A stretch of DNA of 64,000 nucleotides from JANLTX01 sp049840835 (lineage in GTDB: Bacteria > Armatimonadota > Armatimonadia > Armatimonadales > Armatimonadaceae): contig JASGJG010000003.1 in NCBI GenBank assembly GCA_049840835.1, forward strand, positions 434,001-498,000. The letters run 5' to 3'. The notes under the pieces are model-generated. The model was not told the DNA's origin and searched no databases. It saw only the letters and a list, made by a program, of their open reading frames with translations. The translations under genes were made by a program, and so were the position numbers. This document shows, one piece after another, positions 25,742-34,539 of the stretch; within the stretch, counting starts at the first letter, position 1; each line of letters begins with the position of its first letter.

Positions 25742-25791
25742 AAAAGCAAAGGCCGCAGGAATCATGAGTTCCTGCGGCCTTTGCTTTTTTT
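25742..25791 (+). terminator. Strong rho-independent terminator after UDG-like gene
   Basis: 20-bp perfect stem (25742-25761 with 25769-25788), 7-base loop and T-run. The remaining part of 25,659-26,040 shows nothing convincing; short frames there have no support. Confidence 0.9.
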
Positions 25792-26040
25792 AGGGTTCCT
25801 GACCGTCATGCATCAGCGTGCGGCTCCGTATGCCGACCTGAAGGACGGGGCTGGAAAATCGCTTCGCAGTGGGATTAAACCCTTGTATACGGATTTCGGG
25901 TAGCTGCGACCACCAATTTTGATTATCTCACGATTAGGGCAATTTTACAAACAAAAGAGCAGGTAAAATAGCTAGTTTGTAAGAAGAAAAGAGGTTTTAT
26001 GAATCACATTGATAGAAAATTTCCCGCTATGATAAGCAAT

Positions 26041-27027
26041 TCACACCGCGCTAGCATTGACTAGTGTTCGGCCTCTAACCTTGCCCCGGAGTATCCGAGC
26101 GGCGACATCGGGCACGTCGCTTAATGGAACCTCTTCAATGGTAGATGCTAGCTTGTCCAGGTCTAAGTCACTAGCCAGCCGCGCCCACGCTGTACGGCGC
26201 ACCTCCACTGGAGCGTTTACAGAGTCGATACCCGCTAGAGTCACATTGCGCAGAATGAAGGGCAGCACCGACGTGGGAAGATCTCTCCCCTGCGCCAGGC
26301 CGCACGCCGCAACCACACCCCGGTAGTCCGTTTGGGCCAGCACGTTCGCCAGCGTATGGCTGCCTACTGAGTCCACAGCGCCTGCCCATTTTGGTGAAGC
26401 AAGGGGCTTCCCCGGCTCAGACAGCGTATGGCGATCGATAATCTCCGTCGCTCCCAGCGCTTTTAGATACTCTGCTTCCTCGGGCCGACCAGTAGAGGCA
26501 ATCACCCGGTAGCCCAGCTTCACCAGCAGTGCGATGGCGATAGAGCCCACGCCACCATTCGCGCCGGTCACCAGGATACTGCCACGCTCCGGGGTGAGTC
26601 CGCCGTGCTCCAGCGCCAGCACGCATAGCATGGCCGTGTAGCCTGCCGTGCCGATAGCCATGGCATCGCGCGTGGTGAATGGGGCAGGCAGGGGAATCAG
26701 CCACTCACCTGGCACCCGCGCCTTCTGGGCATAGCCGCCGTTGTGCGTCTGGCTCAGCTCCCAGCCATTAGCGACTACTTTATCGCCGGGCTGGAAATCC
26801 GGGTGCTTGGAGGATTCCACCGTACCCGCGAAGTCTATGCCCCCAATGAGCGGGTAGCTCCGCATGATGCCACCGCCTGCGAGCGCCACTCCATCTTTGT
26901 AGTTCACCGTGGACCACTCCACAGCAACGGTTACATTGCCATCGCCAAGCTCCGCTTCGTCGAAATCCTCAATGGCGGATGTGGTAGTGCCGTCGTTCTG
27001 TCGGGTTATCAGGGCCTTGATGCTCAT
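26041..27027 (-). CDS. acuI: Acrylyl-CoA reductase-like MDR oxidoreductase (AcuI/YhdH family)
   Basis: 328 residues of the zinc-free medium-chain dehydrogenase/reductase superfamily. Signatures: VEWSTVNYKDGVAL, the YhdH-type IGGIDFAGTV, GYTAMLCVLALE and the nucleotide-binding VTGANGGVGSIAIALL, then ASTGRPEE, where Arg suggests NADPH. The closest group is AcuI/YhdH, which reduces acrylyl-CoA to propionyl-CoA and protects against reactive acrylyl thioesters. AAAGGTG upstream of the ATG is the ribosome-binding site. Monocistronic. Substrate assigned by family only. Confidence 0.87.
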   Translation of the reverse strand: MSIKALITRQNDGTTTSAIEDFDEAELGDGNVTVAVEWSTVNYKDGVALAGGGIMRSYPLIGGIDFAGTVESSKHPDFQPGDKVVANGWELSQTHNGGYAQKARVPGEWLIPLPAPFTTRDAMAIGTAGYTAMLCVLALEHGGLTPERGSILVTGANGGVGSIAIALLVKLGYRVIASTGRPEEAEYLKALGATEIIDRHTLSEPGKPLASPKWAGAVDSVGSHTLANVLAQTDYRGVVAACGLAQGRDLPTSVLPFILRNVTLAGIDSVNAPVEVRRTAWARLASDLDLDKLASTIEEVPLSDVPDVAARILRGKVRGRTLVNASAV

Positions 27028-27135
27028 AGGTCTGAAACACCTTTTAGCCTGACGGCGTTCCGACTAAAGCAATAACCCGGCCCCGAAAATTTTTCGATCA
27101 GGAATCAGCGAGAAGGAAAGTAACCGAGGTGAAAA

Positions 27136-27660
27136 TCACCTCGCCCTGGCGCGTATCGTTGTTATCCAGCCCTCAGTCATGTTCTTTTTGAAGTGGGTGT
27201 AATAGCCCTCATAGCCTTTTGAGTCCAGGTAAGGGCCGATGTTGTCCAGCTCTGCCCGAATCTTTTCGGGCAGAAGCCTCAAGATGACTTTTAAGTAGTA
27301 AATATAGAAAATCATGCATAAGTAAAACTCCTGCCATTTTCTCTCGGAATTGGCATTCTTCGTATCCAGGGATATGGCGATGATCTTATAGGGACATGAC
27401 TTAACTAAGGAGTTATTATGAAAATCTTTACTGAAGCATATAGTATCGACGGCAGATTCAAATTTTTCCATGCTGAAGTTTTCATAGTTCTTCAGTAAGT
27501 CGAAAGCAGTAATAGACGATTGGCACAGTAAGTCTGTATCAAACTTGGTTACAGAATTACAAATAAATAGATTTTCATAAGGGTCTCCTGGTGTATATTT
27601 AAAAACCCATCTGAGTAGTTTATTGGTGAAGTTGTCTCGCAACTGATGATACAGAGTCAT
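27136..27660 (-). CDS. Hypothetical protein, last gene of the small-gene operon
   Basis: 174 residues from ATG 27660; a longer frame to 27732 runs into the upstream gene. One hydrophobic stretch (FYLCMIFYIYYLKVILRLL, ~residues 112-130) may be a membrane helix or buried core. Otherwise rich in Phe, Asn and Lys, and lower in GC than the neighbours. Its start is one base from the previous stop, so it is co-transcribed. No known family. Confidence 0.6.
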   Translation of the reverse strand: MTLYHQLRDNFTNKLLRWVFKYTPGDPYENLFICNSVTKFDTDLLCQSSITAFDLLKNYENFSMEKFESAVDTICFSKDFHNNSLVKSCPYKIIAISLDTKNANSERKWQEFYLCMIFYIYYLKVILRLLPEKIRAELDNIGPYLDSKGYEGYYTHFKKNMTEGWITTIRARAR

Positions 27661-27661
27661 T

Positions 27662-27922
27662 TTATTTTTTAAAAATGAGAAGCATATTGATACCGTGAAA
27701 CAGCACGACGGCAGCAATAAGAACAGATACAACGGGACTGAGAGCCTTACTCAGTCCCAGCAAGACTGCCGCCATAATGATCAGGGCTATCTGTGCCCCA
27801 AAAATCGACGAAGGCTTACGCTCATCTTCACGCTTCTTTCGATTGCTAAAGTAGAGCTGAAGGTTCACCGCATCTAGCAGCATTGCCATAAGCAGAAACG
27901 AGTATCCCAGTAAGTAGGTCAT
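27662..27922 (-). CDS. Small three-helix membrane protein
   Basis: 86 residues with three hydrophobic helices (residues ~2-24, 42-60 and 62-83) around a basic loop NRKKREDERK. Starts 3 bases after the previous gene stop and ends one base before the next start. Such a tightly packed small membrane protein could serve as an immunity or anchor protein; the sequence gives no more. Confidence 0.65.
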   Translation of the reverse strand: MTYLLGYSFLLMAMLLDAVNLQLYFSNRKKREDERKPSSIFGAQIALIIMAAVLLGLSKALSPVVSVLIAAVVLFHGINMLLIFKK

Positions 27923-27925
27923 GGT

Positions 27926-28387
27926 CTAACTCTGAATAGCCTTTCGGATAGCAGGCAGAATATACTTGCCATTCTGCTGAAGGCTTAGCTCCATAGATGG
28001 GATACGACGCTCGTCTTTTACTAACCATTCCCTGGGAGGTGTCGGTGCAAATTTCAGAAAGGGCAGATATTGATAATAATCCGTCCTTGGGTTGTATTTG
28101 CTCAGAATAGTCTTCTGCCAGTCCCTATATTCATAGGTATCCGGGGCGGGATAGATGGTTAGAATAATTCTGTCATTCAAAGAGCGGTTCGCATAAATCT
28201 GAATCGTACTTGGAATTCGGTCTCTCTGGAGTACGAAATCCATCACATGCTCCACAGAATCCAGCGTTGTGCCTACTCTATCTTCAAAGAAAATCGGTGC
28301 ATTTTGATCGATATAAGTATACCGCTCCATATCCTCTATCAATGCTGCTACGGACAGATGAAACTTCGCTAGAATCTCTTCATGCAT
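27926..28387 (-). CDS. Hypothetical soluble protein of the small-gene operon
   Basis: 153 residues from ATG 28387, which follows the previous stop by 10 bases; a longer frame to 28474 overlaps that gene. Features: helix HEEILAKFHLSVAALIEDMERY, FEDRVGTTLDSVEHVMDFVLQRD, and a Tyr/Pro-rich C-terminal half (YPAPDTYEYRDW). Probably alpha/beta and acidic. Not recognised as a known family, but it is the kind of protein found in immunity arrays. Confidence 0.6.
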   Translation of the reverse strand: MHEEILAKFHLSVAALIEDMERYTYIDQNAPIFFEDRVGTTLDSVEHVMDFVLQRDRIPSTIQIYANRSLNDRIILTIYPAPDTYEYRDWQKTILSKYNPRTDYYQYLPFLKFAPTPPREWLVKDERRIPSMELSLQQNGKYILPAIRKAIQS

Positions 28388-28397
28388 AGTTGCTATC

Positions 28398-28874
28398 TCA
28401 TGAGGCTGACAGAGAAGCGATGATACGCTGAACCGCTTCCAGAAAGCAGTCCGGCGGCTTGTAGTGATGAACATCGATGTAGTGGGTGATTAGTTGGGGG
28501 CAAACGTAAACGATATCGGTATCCCATATCCAGATTTCTCCGTTGCCGAATCCATTTTCTAACAGATACAACTCGTTCACAATCTTAACCTGCTCCTCAT
28601 TCAAGATAGGCGTTTTGTGTAAATCTATCCCGGCAAGATCGAAAATGTTGTAGTTGGCAGGGTAGCACAAGTCACAAGTATGAGATCCACACATCAGATT
28701 GATGCAGTGGTTCTGGCATTGCTCGTGTATATAGGTGGCAATGCCCTCCTCTACAGGTCCATGCTGGAATTCCTGTTCACAGCTAAGCCAGCCAATATTC
28801 TGGTAGCGGTAGCCAGGTTTGTATTCCTGGCTTATCTCGCTCCAGGGATTCATGCTCAGATCGGGAAAGTACAT
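28398..28874 (-). CDS. DUF7919-like protein with Cys motifs
   Basis: 158 residues. The start MYFPDLSMNPW, then NIGWLSCEQEFQHG, and the Cys-rich CINLMCGSHTCDLCYP agree with a family of small proteins starting MYFPDLxPY, with GWL...HxFxxG and NLxRGxHxCxFC, which I recall as DUF7919 and which occurs near toxin-immunity genes in actinobacteria. Cys and His residues in the centre could bind zinc. Starts 3 bases after the previous stop. Family name is from memory and should be treated as tentative. Confidence 0.65.
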   Translation of the reverse strand: MYFPDLSMNPWSEISQEYKPGYRYQNIGWLSCEQEFQHGPVEEGIATYIHEQCQNHCINLMCGSHTCDLCYPANYNIFDLAGIDLHKTPILNEEQVKIVNELYLLENGFGNGEIWIWDTDIVYVCPQLITHYIDVHHYKPPDCFLEAVQRIIASLSAS

Positions 28875-28877
28875 CGG

Positions 28878-29174
28878 CTACTCATAGGGCAATTCCATCT
28901 CAAAGGCTGCCTGAAAGCATTTCAGGCAGTAGCCTTTCAACTCATCGGCCCAGGACTCATCTAAAAGACTGGACTCCGTAATTCCATGTTTTTGGAGAAA
29001 GCTCGCATCCAGGCAGCACAGAGCATGAAACTCCTCATTTTCAAAAAGCAGAGCCTTGAAATAAGTCATTCCTGCAGGAGCGGGAGTGCCCGGGTTAGAT
29101 AAATAATCGAACACAGCGGTGGATACAAAAACAGCGCCAGCGCGTCCATGCCTAGTACAGAGGTATTTCATTTG
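28878..29174 (-). CDS. Hypothetical small protein
   Basis: 98 residues from ATG 29174, chosen because a longer frame to 29282 would overlap the preceding gene by 98 bases. Contains RHGRAGAVFVSTAVFDYL, FKALLFENEEFHALCCLDASFL and a C-terminal CLKCFQAAFEMELPYE. Two Cys pairs are present but not in a clear zinc-ribbon layout. Ten bases separate it from the previous stop. Function unknown. Confidence 0.55.
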   Translation of the reverse strand, partial: QMKYLCTRHGRAGAVFVSTAVFDYLSNPGTPAPAGMTYFKALLFENEEFHALCCLDASFLQKHGITESSLLDESWADELKGYCLKCFQAAFEMELPYE

Positions 29175-29184
29175 TCCATCTGCT

Positions 29185-29541
29185 TTATCTATTGATGGTG
29201 TAATCTTCGCCTCGAAACCATCGGGCCAGGCGTACTCGGAGTGTTCCCCATGCTTTTGGGTCTCTATCGAAAACACGCTCAAAAAATCCTGGAGTTTGGA
29301 ATACCGCAGGGCCAGCGGAAACGCATCTTTCGCCGTCGATTATCTTCTCCTCCACAACCCAGTCCTCCGGCATCGTATCCGAAACGACATCGAACAATTC
29401 TTTGGGATAGAGATAGGGCAGTCCATCATCGCTCATGATACGAAAATGATCTGGCACCATTTCAATCACCCGGTACAGGTTGCCAGGAGTGATGTCTTGA
29501 TGTTGCTCTGCCTGCGGGCAGATTCGTACTTTTACTACCAT
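29185..29541 (-). CDS. Hypothetical small protein, first gene of the operon
   Basis: 118 residues, soluble. A beta-rich N-terminus (VVKVRICPQAEQHQDITPG, YRVIEMVPDHFRIMSDDG) is followed by PYLYPKELFDVVSDTMPEDWV and a Phe-rich C-terminal helix (PGFFERVFDRDPKAW). The RIMSDDGLPYLYP and PGFFExxFDxDP signatures recur in small uncharacterised proteins often placed among immunity genes. It begins the six-gene minus-strand run 29,541 to 27,136, all gaps being 10 bases or fewer. Confidence 0.6.
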   Translation of the reverse strand: MVVKVRICPQAEQHQDITPGNLYRVIEMVPDHFRIMSDDGLPYLYPKELFDVVSDTMPEDWVVEEKIIDGERCVSAGPAVFQTPGFFERVFDRDPKAWGTLRVRLARWFRGEDYTINR

Positions 29542-29551
29542 TATCAGGAAG

Positions 29552-31918
29552 CTAGGCTAACCTCATCCCCTCTATTCGGGCTGCCAATTCACCTACCAAC
29601 TCGGCGCGCTTTCCTACACTTAGTAAAGCAATCGCCTTGCGCTGGTAGGCGACTTGCCCGCTTATACCAGAACTTTGCGGCGCACCCAGGCGGTTTAGTT
29701 CCATGGCTACTGCTGCGTAGGCATCGGCGCGGGCTGTGTCGGCAGGCAGGAGGTCGATAAGCTGGGCAAACGTGGCTTTGAGTTTGTTTTTACGCTCGGT
29801 TTCGGTGCGGTAGGTAGCCCACTCTAAGTGGTCGGCGCTCAGGGTGCTGGTACGGAGGGGAAGAGGCCATTTCAGGCCCGTGCCTTGCTCGGCCATAAGG
29901 GTGGCGATGGCGGCGTATTTCTGTGGCCCAGTGGCTTTCGGGCCAGTGGCCCAGGCGCGCGGGTCTACGGACTTGCCATCTATAGTAATGTCGGTGCGAA
30001 GCTGATGGACCTGATACGGGTTCCAGGTGGAGAGGCAGAAGTGCAGGCGGGTGTAGCGCCCCGGTACTCCGGTACAGTAGGGGGTTATCTGGTAGGGACC
30101 GTATTCGCCGCCCCACTCACCACGGCGCGGACCTCCGAACATCGTGTCGTCTAAACCATCGTTCTGGTTCGCGGCGTGCATGAAGTGGCCGTAGGCATCG
30201 CCTACGTCTAAGGCGAGAACGGGCTTGCTCCACGGCCCCCAGGGATTCGGGGCGCGCAGCAGGTGAATGCCACGCGGGTTCGCGCCGTTGTAGAGCAGTA
30301 GCCAGGACTTCAGAAACGGGTTCCAGCGGCAGGAAAGCTCACCCACGGTGCCATCCGGAAACAGCGGCACGGCGTCTTCTTCGTTAGCGCTCCAGCGCGG
30401 CTTGAGCGGGTTACCCGCGAAGAACCGCACGGCACTTCGGTCACGAATGCGGTCCAGGGGGATATAAGCGAAGAACACATCGCTGCCCCGGTATCGCCCA
30501 CTGCCAGTAATCGCTACTGCCGGACCGATACCCGGCAGGGTTTGAATATCCACCGAGACATTGACAAACTTCGACGATGAAAGCGTGTAGAGTGCCTGAT
30601 ACGTCTGTCCAAAGTCCGGGGAGTGAGTGAACAGGGAGCGGCCCATAACCGCGTTGCCATCGATGAACCGCGTATCGGTGGAGAAGAACGCATATAGGTC
30701 ACTGGCCTTGCATGAAACCATCTAACGGCACATTGAACCCATTCTGCGGCACAGGCGGCGTAATGCGTGGGGGATTTTTATGGTAGGCAAGCGTGAGACC
30801 TTGATACGCTGTCGGCTCCGATGTGAACCCGATACAGTCTAAATCTGTGCGGTCCCACCCCGGCCCCCAGGTATCCCCGAAGAGGAAATAGACGGTCTTC
30901 TCCCCGCGCTCATTGATACCCGGAAACGACGCGCCCAGGTCTGTTCCCTTAATGTTGAACTGACTCAGGCTCTTGCCGGGGGATGCCTCACCAGTAAGCT
31001 GGCAGATCTTCACCGGGGGCATGATTTTGGGGATCGGTGGCTCCCAGAGTAGCTGCTGCCCACGCAGCCAGGGAGTGCTCAGATCGTGGTTATCCCGGCG
31101 ATAGTGCACCACGGATTGGGTTCGCTCTTCGGTGAGCACGTGGAACATACCGTTCGGGGTAGCCTGCACCAGAACCGCAGCACCCGGTACTGCTGTGGTG
31201 ATCGTCTGCGCTCGCCGCCATGGGCTGGATTCGCTGGCGTTGTCTTTGAAGTAATGCACCAGTCCTCGCGCCTCGGGGACCACAGTTTCCAGGTTAGAAG
31301 CGCCTAAGGTTCCTTGAATCAGGCAGGCGGCGTTTATGGCTTCCGTGCTTACTACCTGCCCACGCAGCCAGGGAGTCTGGATCTCACTACCCTCCCGGTA
31401 GTAGTGCACCAGGGTCTTGCCTTCCAGCACCAGGGCTTCATAGCGATTGCTCCGTGCCGAGTTCGCAATCAGGCAGGCGCGGTCCGTGGCACGAGTGGAG
31501 ACTATCTGGCCCCGCTTCCATAGAGCGCCCTCGCTCTCTCGCACATAGCTGACAATGCGCCTACCTTCTTGCACTAGCGCCTCCAGTTGTTTATCCGGCG
31601 CTCTATCAGGCAAACTCCACCCATGGCGACATTGGTGACTGTTTCCTCGCGCCGCCAGCCCAGCGCCGGGTTCTTCGTATCCTGAGTGTAATGGACTAAG
31701 CTAGCACCTTCGCGTACCAGAACATCAAAGTTCTCGTTGCGGTTGTTTTGAATCAGGCTGCCGGGGTCGGAGGCATTGGCGGTAACTCGCGTGCCGTGCT
31801 GCCAGCCGGTATTAGGCGCCTTCCACCAGTGCCACAGCTCCGTGCCCTCGAGCACGATCGCTTCCAGATTGCCATACTGCCGGTGCTGGATGATGCCGCC
31901 TACTACCCGCTTTGCCAT
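29552..31918 (-). pseudogene. Beta-propeller (PLL-like repeats) fused to a DUF4185-like domain, two frameshifts
   Basis: One protein split over three frames: 31918 to about 31600, about 31600 to 30710, and about 30720 to 29552. The joins are clean (VCLIERR continues as APDKQLEALV; FNVPLDGF continues as SCKASDLYAFF). Rebuilt length is about 785 residues. The first ~370 are about six ~50-residue repeats with EALVLEG, LVHYYR and PWLRGQVVS, as in PLL-type beta-propeller lectins. The rest is DUF4185-like, a five-bladed glycosidase-like fold (YFLFGDTWG, LCRWNPFLKSWLLLYNG). The frame returns to the original after the second shift. No signal peptide. Possible sugar-binding plus sugar-processing protein. 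Confidence 0.72.
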
Positions 31919-31969
31919 AGATACTCACAGGGTACGGCATGGAAATAGGTATCTCCTGTGAAAATTTCA

Positions 31970-31979
31970 TGTGCGCACA
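31970..31979. promoter_or_regulatory. TGTGCGCACA palindrome in the TacA-like promoter
   Basis: A perfect 10-base palindrome 16 bases upstream of the -10 TATAAT, covering the -35 position. Ribbon-helix-helix antitoxins usually repress their own promoters through such sites. Confidence 0.5.
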
Positions 31980-31995
31980 AAAGGCGTACAAATGC

Positions 31996-32001
31996 TATAA
32001 T
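31996..32001 (+). promoter_or_regulatory. TATAAT -10 box, six bases before the antitoxin ATG
   Basis: Consensus TATAAT with exactly six bases to ATG 32008. Transcription would start at the start codon, suggesting a leaderless transcript. Confidence 0.5.
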
Positions 32002-32007
32002 GCCTAT

Positions 32008-32331
32008 ATGGGTATTAAGGAGCGAACTGAGGTCAAGGATACGCGGCTACATGTGCGCTGCCGTACCGAAGATAAGGAAAAAATTGAGCGAGCAGCTGCA
32101 GTGCTGGGACTCAGTGTTTCGGACTATCTGCTGAGCAATGCACTCGCACAGGTGGAGCGACAAACCGCACCAGTTGCACCAGTACATGAACCGCTCTCAG
32201 AGACGGATACACGTAGCCTGCTAGCCTATCTATTTGCCGAGCCTGCCGAGCCAACAGCAAAGATGCGTAAGGCTGTTGCGCGCTACAAAGCTCTGGTGAA
32301 ACCCGATACTGATGCCGACGCTGACCTTTGA
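32008..32331 (+). CDS. TacA-like (DUF1778) ribbon-helix-helix antitoxin
   Basis: 107 residues from ATG 32008. N-terminal ribbon-helix-helix: KDTRLHVRCRTEDKEKIERAAAVLGLSVSDYLLSNAL, matching the DUF1778 antitoxins of TacAT pairs. The C-terminal part (~70-107) would wrap the toxin and block its active site. A longer frame to 31939 passes through the -10 box and is rejected. The last 20 bases overlap the GNAT toxin gene, the usual arrangement. A palindrome over the -35 region suggests autoregulation. Confidence 0.88.
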   Translation: MGIKERTEVKDTRLHVRCRTEDKEKIERAAAVLGLSVSDYLLSNALAQVERQTAPVAPVHEPLSETDTRSLLAYLFAEPAEPTAKMRKAVARYKALVKPDTDADADL

Positions 32332-32884
32332 GCCGCTGAGTGAGACGCACGATACAGCATCGTTTCGATGTGGAGCCACATTCTTAGACTGGTTTTTAGC
32401 GCAAGAGGCGCTGACTCTGCATCAGGCCAGTATCAGCCGTACCTACGTGCTTCTGGATGAGGAAAATGCATCCGTCTCTAGAAGTCTCAGGCCGATAGAG
32501 GGCTATCTTACATTGGAAGCCGGGCTGGCTCCAACCTCGTTTTTTTCGTTACTTCCAGAGGACACGCTGGCGCGACTCCTTCAACAAGGGGAGGGACAAC
32601 ACAAGGGAGTATCGCCGCTGGCGAATCTGCCAGTGATCTACCTCGCCTATCTAGCACGCGATCAGCGAAATCGAGGAAAGGGCTATGGGGAGTTGCTTCT
32701 AGTGGAGGCGCTACGACGAGCAGAGCGAGTTGCCAGGCAAATAGGAGCCGCCGGAATGTATCTTGTAGCTGCCGCCGAAGGAGTAGCCCTCTATGAGGGC
32801 TACGGTTTCCGAGCCTACGGTGACTATGAGCGCAAGATGTTTCTCTCCATGGGAGAGATTCGACGGCTCCTGAGTGAGTTATGA
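32312..32884 (+). CDS. TacT-like GNAT acetyltransferase toxin
   Basis: 190 residues with the GNAT fold. Acetyl-CoA loop: LARDQRNRGKGYGELLL (QxxGxG/A variant); catalytic Tyr in ALYEGYGFRAYG. In TacAT systems this enzyme acetylates the amino group of charged tRNA and stops translation. The N-terminus (FEPLSETHDTASFRCG) is also typical. Overlaps the antitoxin by 20 bases and the S41 gene by 6 bases (convergent). The frame is intact. Confidence 0.9.
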   Translation: MPTLTFEPLSETHDTASFRCGATFLDWFLAQEALTLHQASISRTYVLLDEENASVSRSLRPIEGYLTLEAGLAPTSFFSLLPEDTLARLLQQGEGQHKGVSPLANLPVIYLAYLARDQRNRGKGYGELLLVEALRRAERVARQIGAAGMYLVAAAEGVALYEGYGFRAYGDYERKMFLSMGEIRRLLSEL

Positions 32885-34134
32885 TGACAGCTTCTTGAGG
32901 GCCGCCTGAACCACGGGGTCGGTAGCGCCCTCAGTGATGGGGGCGGTCAATGGGTTCTCTACCGCGACATCCGGCTGGAGCGGATTTTTCTCCAGGCGCA
33001 TACCCTTGGGGGTCACGTAGTCGCTCAGGGGAATCTGGACCTCGAAGCCATCCGTTAAGCGGGCGAAGATACTGGTCAGTACTGCGCCAGCTGTGCGTTC
33101 CCCCACCAGAGTCGCGCCGCGCTCCTCGCGCAGAACCGCCGAGACGATCTCACTGGCGCTGGCCGAGCGGCGGTTGACTAGCACAATAATCTTGCCCGTA
33201 AATGGCGCCACTTTGCGGGTGGTTGTGCTGCGGGTAGCCCCTTTCCACTTGGCCACAGCCACGGCATCTGCCGGGTCTTTTCCGGTAGCTTTCTGATACT
33301 GCTCGGCAATGTCACGGGTCACGCTGCAGCCTGCCGGAGTGCCCGCCGGTGCCAGCAGCGAGAGTAGGTGAGCGGAGTTGTTGACTAAGCCGCCGCCGTT
33401 GTTACGCAGGTCTAGAATCAGGGTGGTGGCTTTCTTGGCCGCAACCTCGCTGAAGAGCTTCTCCATCTCTGGCTGGCTGTAGCCACGGGTGAAACTGGGC
33501 AGGCGCAGACGGGCTACAGTAGGGGTGGGCCAGGACAGCACCGGGGTTGGGGCGGGAACGGTATACGGAGCGCGCACCAGCATGTAGAGCTTCTCACGGC
33601 CATCGGCTTTGCGCTTCACGGTCAGAAGGCTGGTCTCACGGCCATCCTGATCCGCTTCATCTGGGGTGGAGATTTTCTTGCCTTCCACTTCCAGAATCAC
33701 ATCGCCGTCGGCCAGGCCTGCTTTCTGGGCTGGCCCGTTCTGGGCGACAGCGCGGACAGTGACACCTTCCGGAGTCGCTGCCGGGACCATGCCTAAATCA
33801 ATGCGGCGGCCCACACGGAAAGCGCCGCAGCCGGAGTGAGCAGGCGAATGCGGCTGATACCTAAGTCACGCAGTACACCATTCACAGCGGTAGAAAACGA
33901 GCGCATGTCGTTGGCGGAATCCAGGGTGGCCTTCTGCGCTTCAATGCCCTGAGCGACCTTCCCGAAGTCCACGCCGGGCACATAGGCGCGGTTCTTAATG
34001 GTCAGCTGCAGAGCATTCAGGGTTCTTGCCTTGGCTTCCGGGGTGAGTGCCTGTGCAAACGCAGAGGAAGTTGAGAGCAGAAATCCAACGACAAATCCCC
34101 ATATTCTGATTTGGGTGAGAATTTCTTTGTGCAT
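32879..34134 (-). pseudogene. S41 C-terminal processing-type protease with PDZ, one frameshift
   Basis: The N-terminal frame (34134 to ~33810) has a signal peptide (IWGFVVGFLLSTSSAFA) and reads into LLTPAAALSV; the other frame resumes at GRRIDLGMVPAA and runs to 32879. Together about 418 residues: PDZ domain (GVTVRAVAQNGPAQKAGLADGD), then the S41 core with LILDLRNNGGGLVNNSA and the Ser in VNRRSASASEIV. In CtpA-type enzymes the catalytic Lys follows in VGxxTxGKG; here that stretch reads VGERTAGAV, with Ala in place of Lys. So even the repaired protein may be inactive or use another base. Extracytoplasmic. Confidence 0.8.
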
Positions 34135-34266
34135 CCTTTATTTTATCTCGAAAGGGGGATGTCATAATACAAATTTTTAAGCTTTCGTATTGGTCTGATC
34201 AGATCAGCTAAAAGAGGAAAGTGATTCATCGTGTTATAAACATATTGTAATTAATTAGATTCTCTA

Positions 34267-34539
34267 TTATATAAAACGAATCGTATCACAATCTTGAATC
34301 TTGAATATATTACTGGTGAAAAATTGATTGGATGTAGAATAAAGAGTCATGATTTTGAATTCATATTTAGAAATATTTATATTTTTTATATTAAAAAGTA
34401 CATAGCAATAATCTCGAGATCCATAAGAGAATTCCAAGACGAAACGATTTTTATAGCTATTAGTAACATTAAGATGCTTAGATGTTTCAGAATATAAAGG
34501 AAAATGGCATGCAATTTTCCAATCAAGTTGGATTATCAA
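34267..34539 (-). pseudogene. Remnant copy of the C-terminal domain of the island membrane protein
   Basis: 90 residues. The segment YCYVLFNIKNINISKYE, then LYSTSNQFFTSNIFKI, lines up with QCYVLYNVKNKSG, LYNTIDNQ and YTSKIKSI at the C-terminus of the adjacent upstream gene. It therefore appears to be a diverged tandem duplicate of that soluble tail without its membrane part. It overlaps the upstream stop by 17 bases. Very AT-rich. Whether it is translated is uncertain. Confidence 0.5.

Noticed and set aside
25691..25903. Short plus-strand frame across the terminator after the UDG-like gene
   Set aside because: It runs through a 20-bp terminator stem and lacks family signal; not coding.
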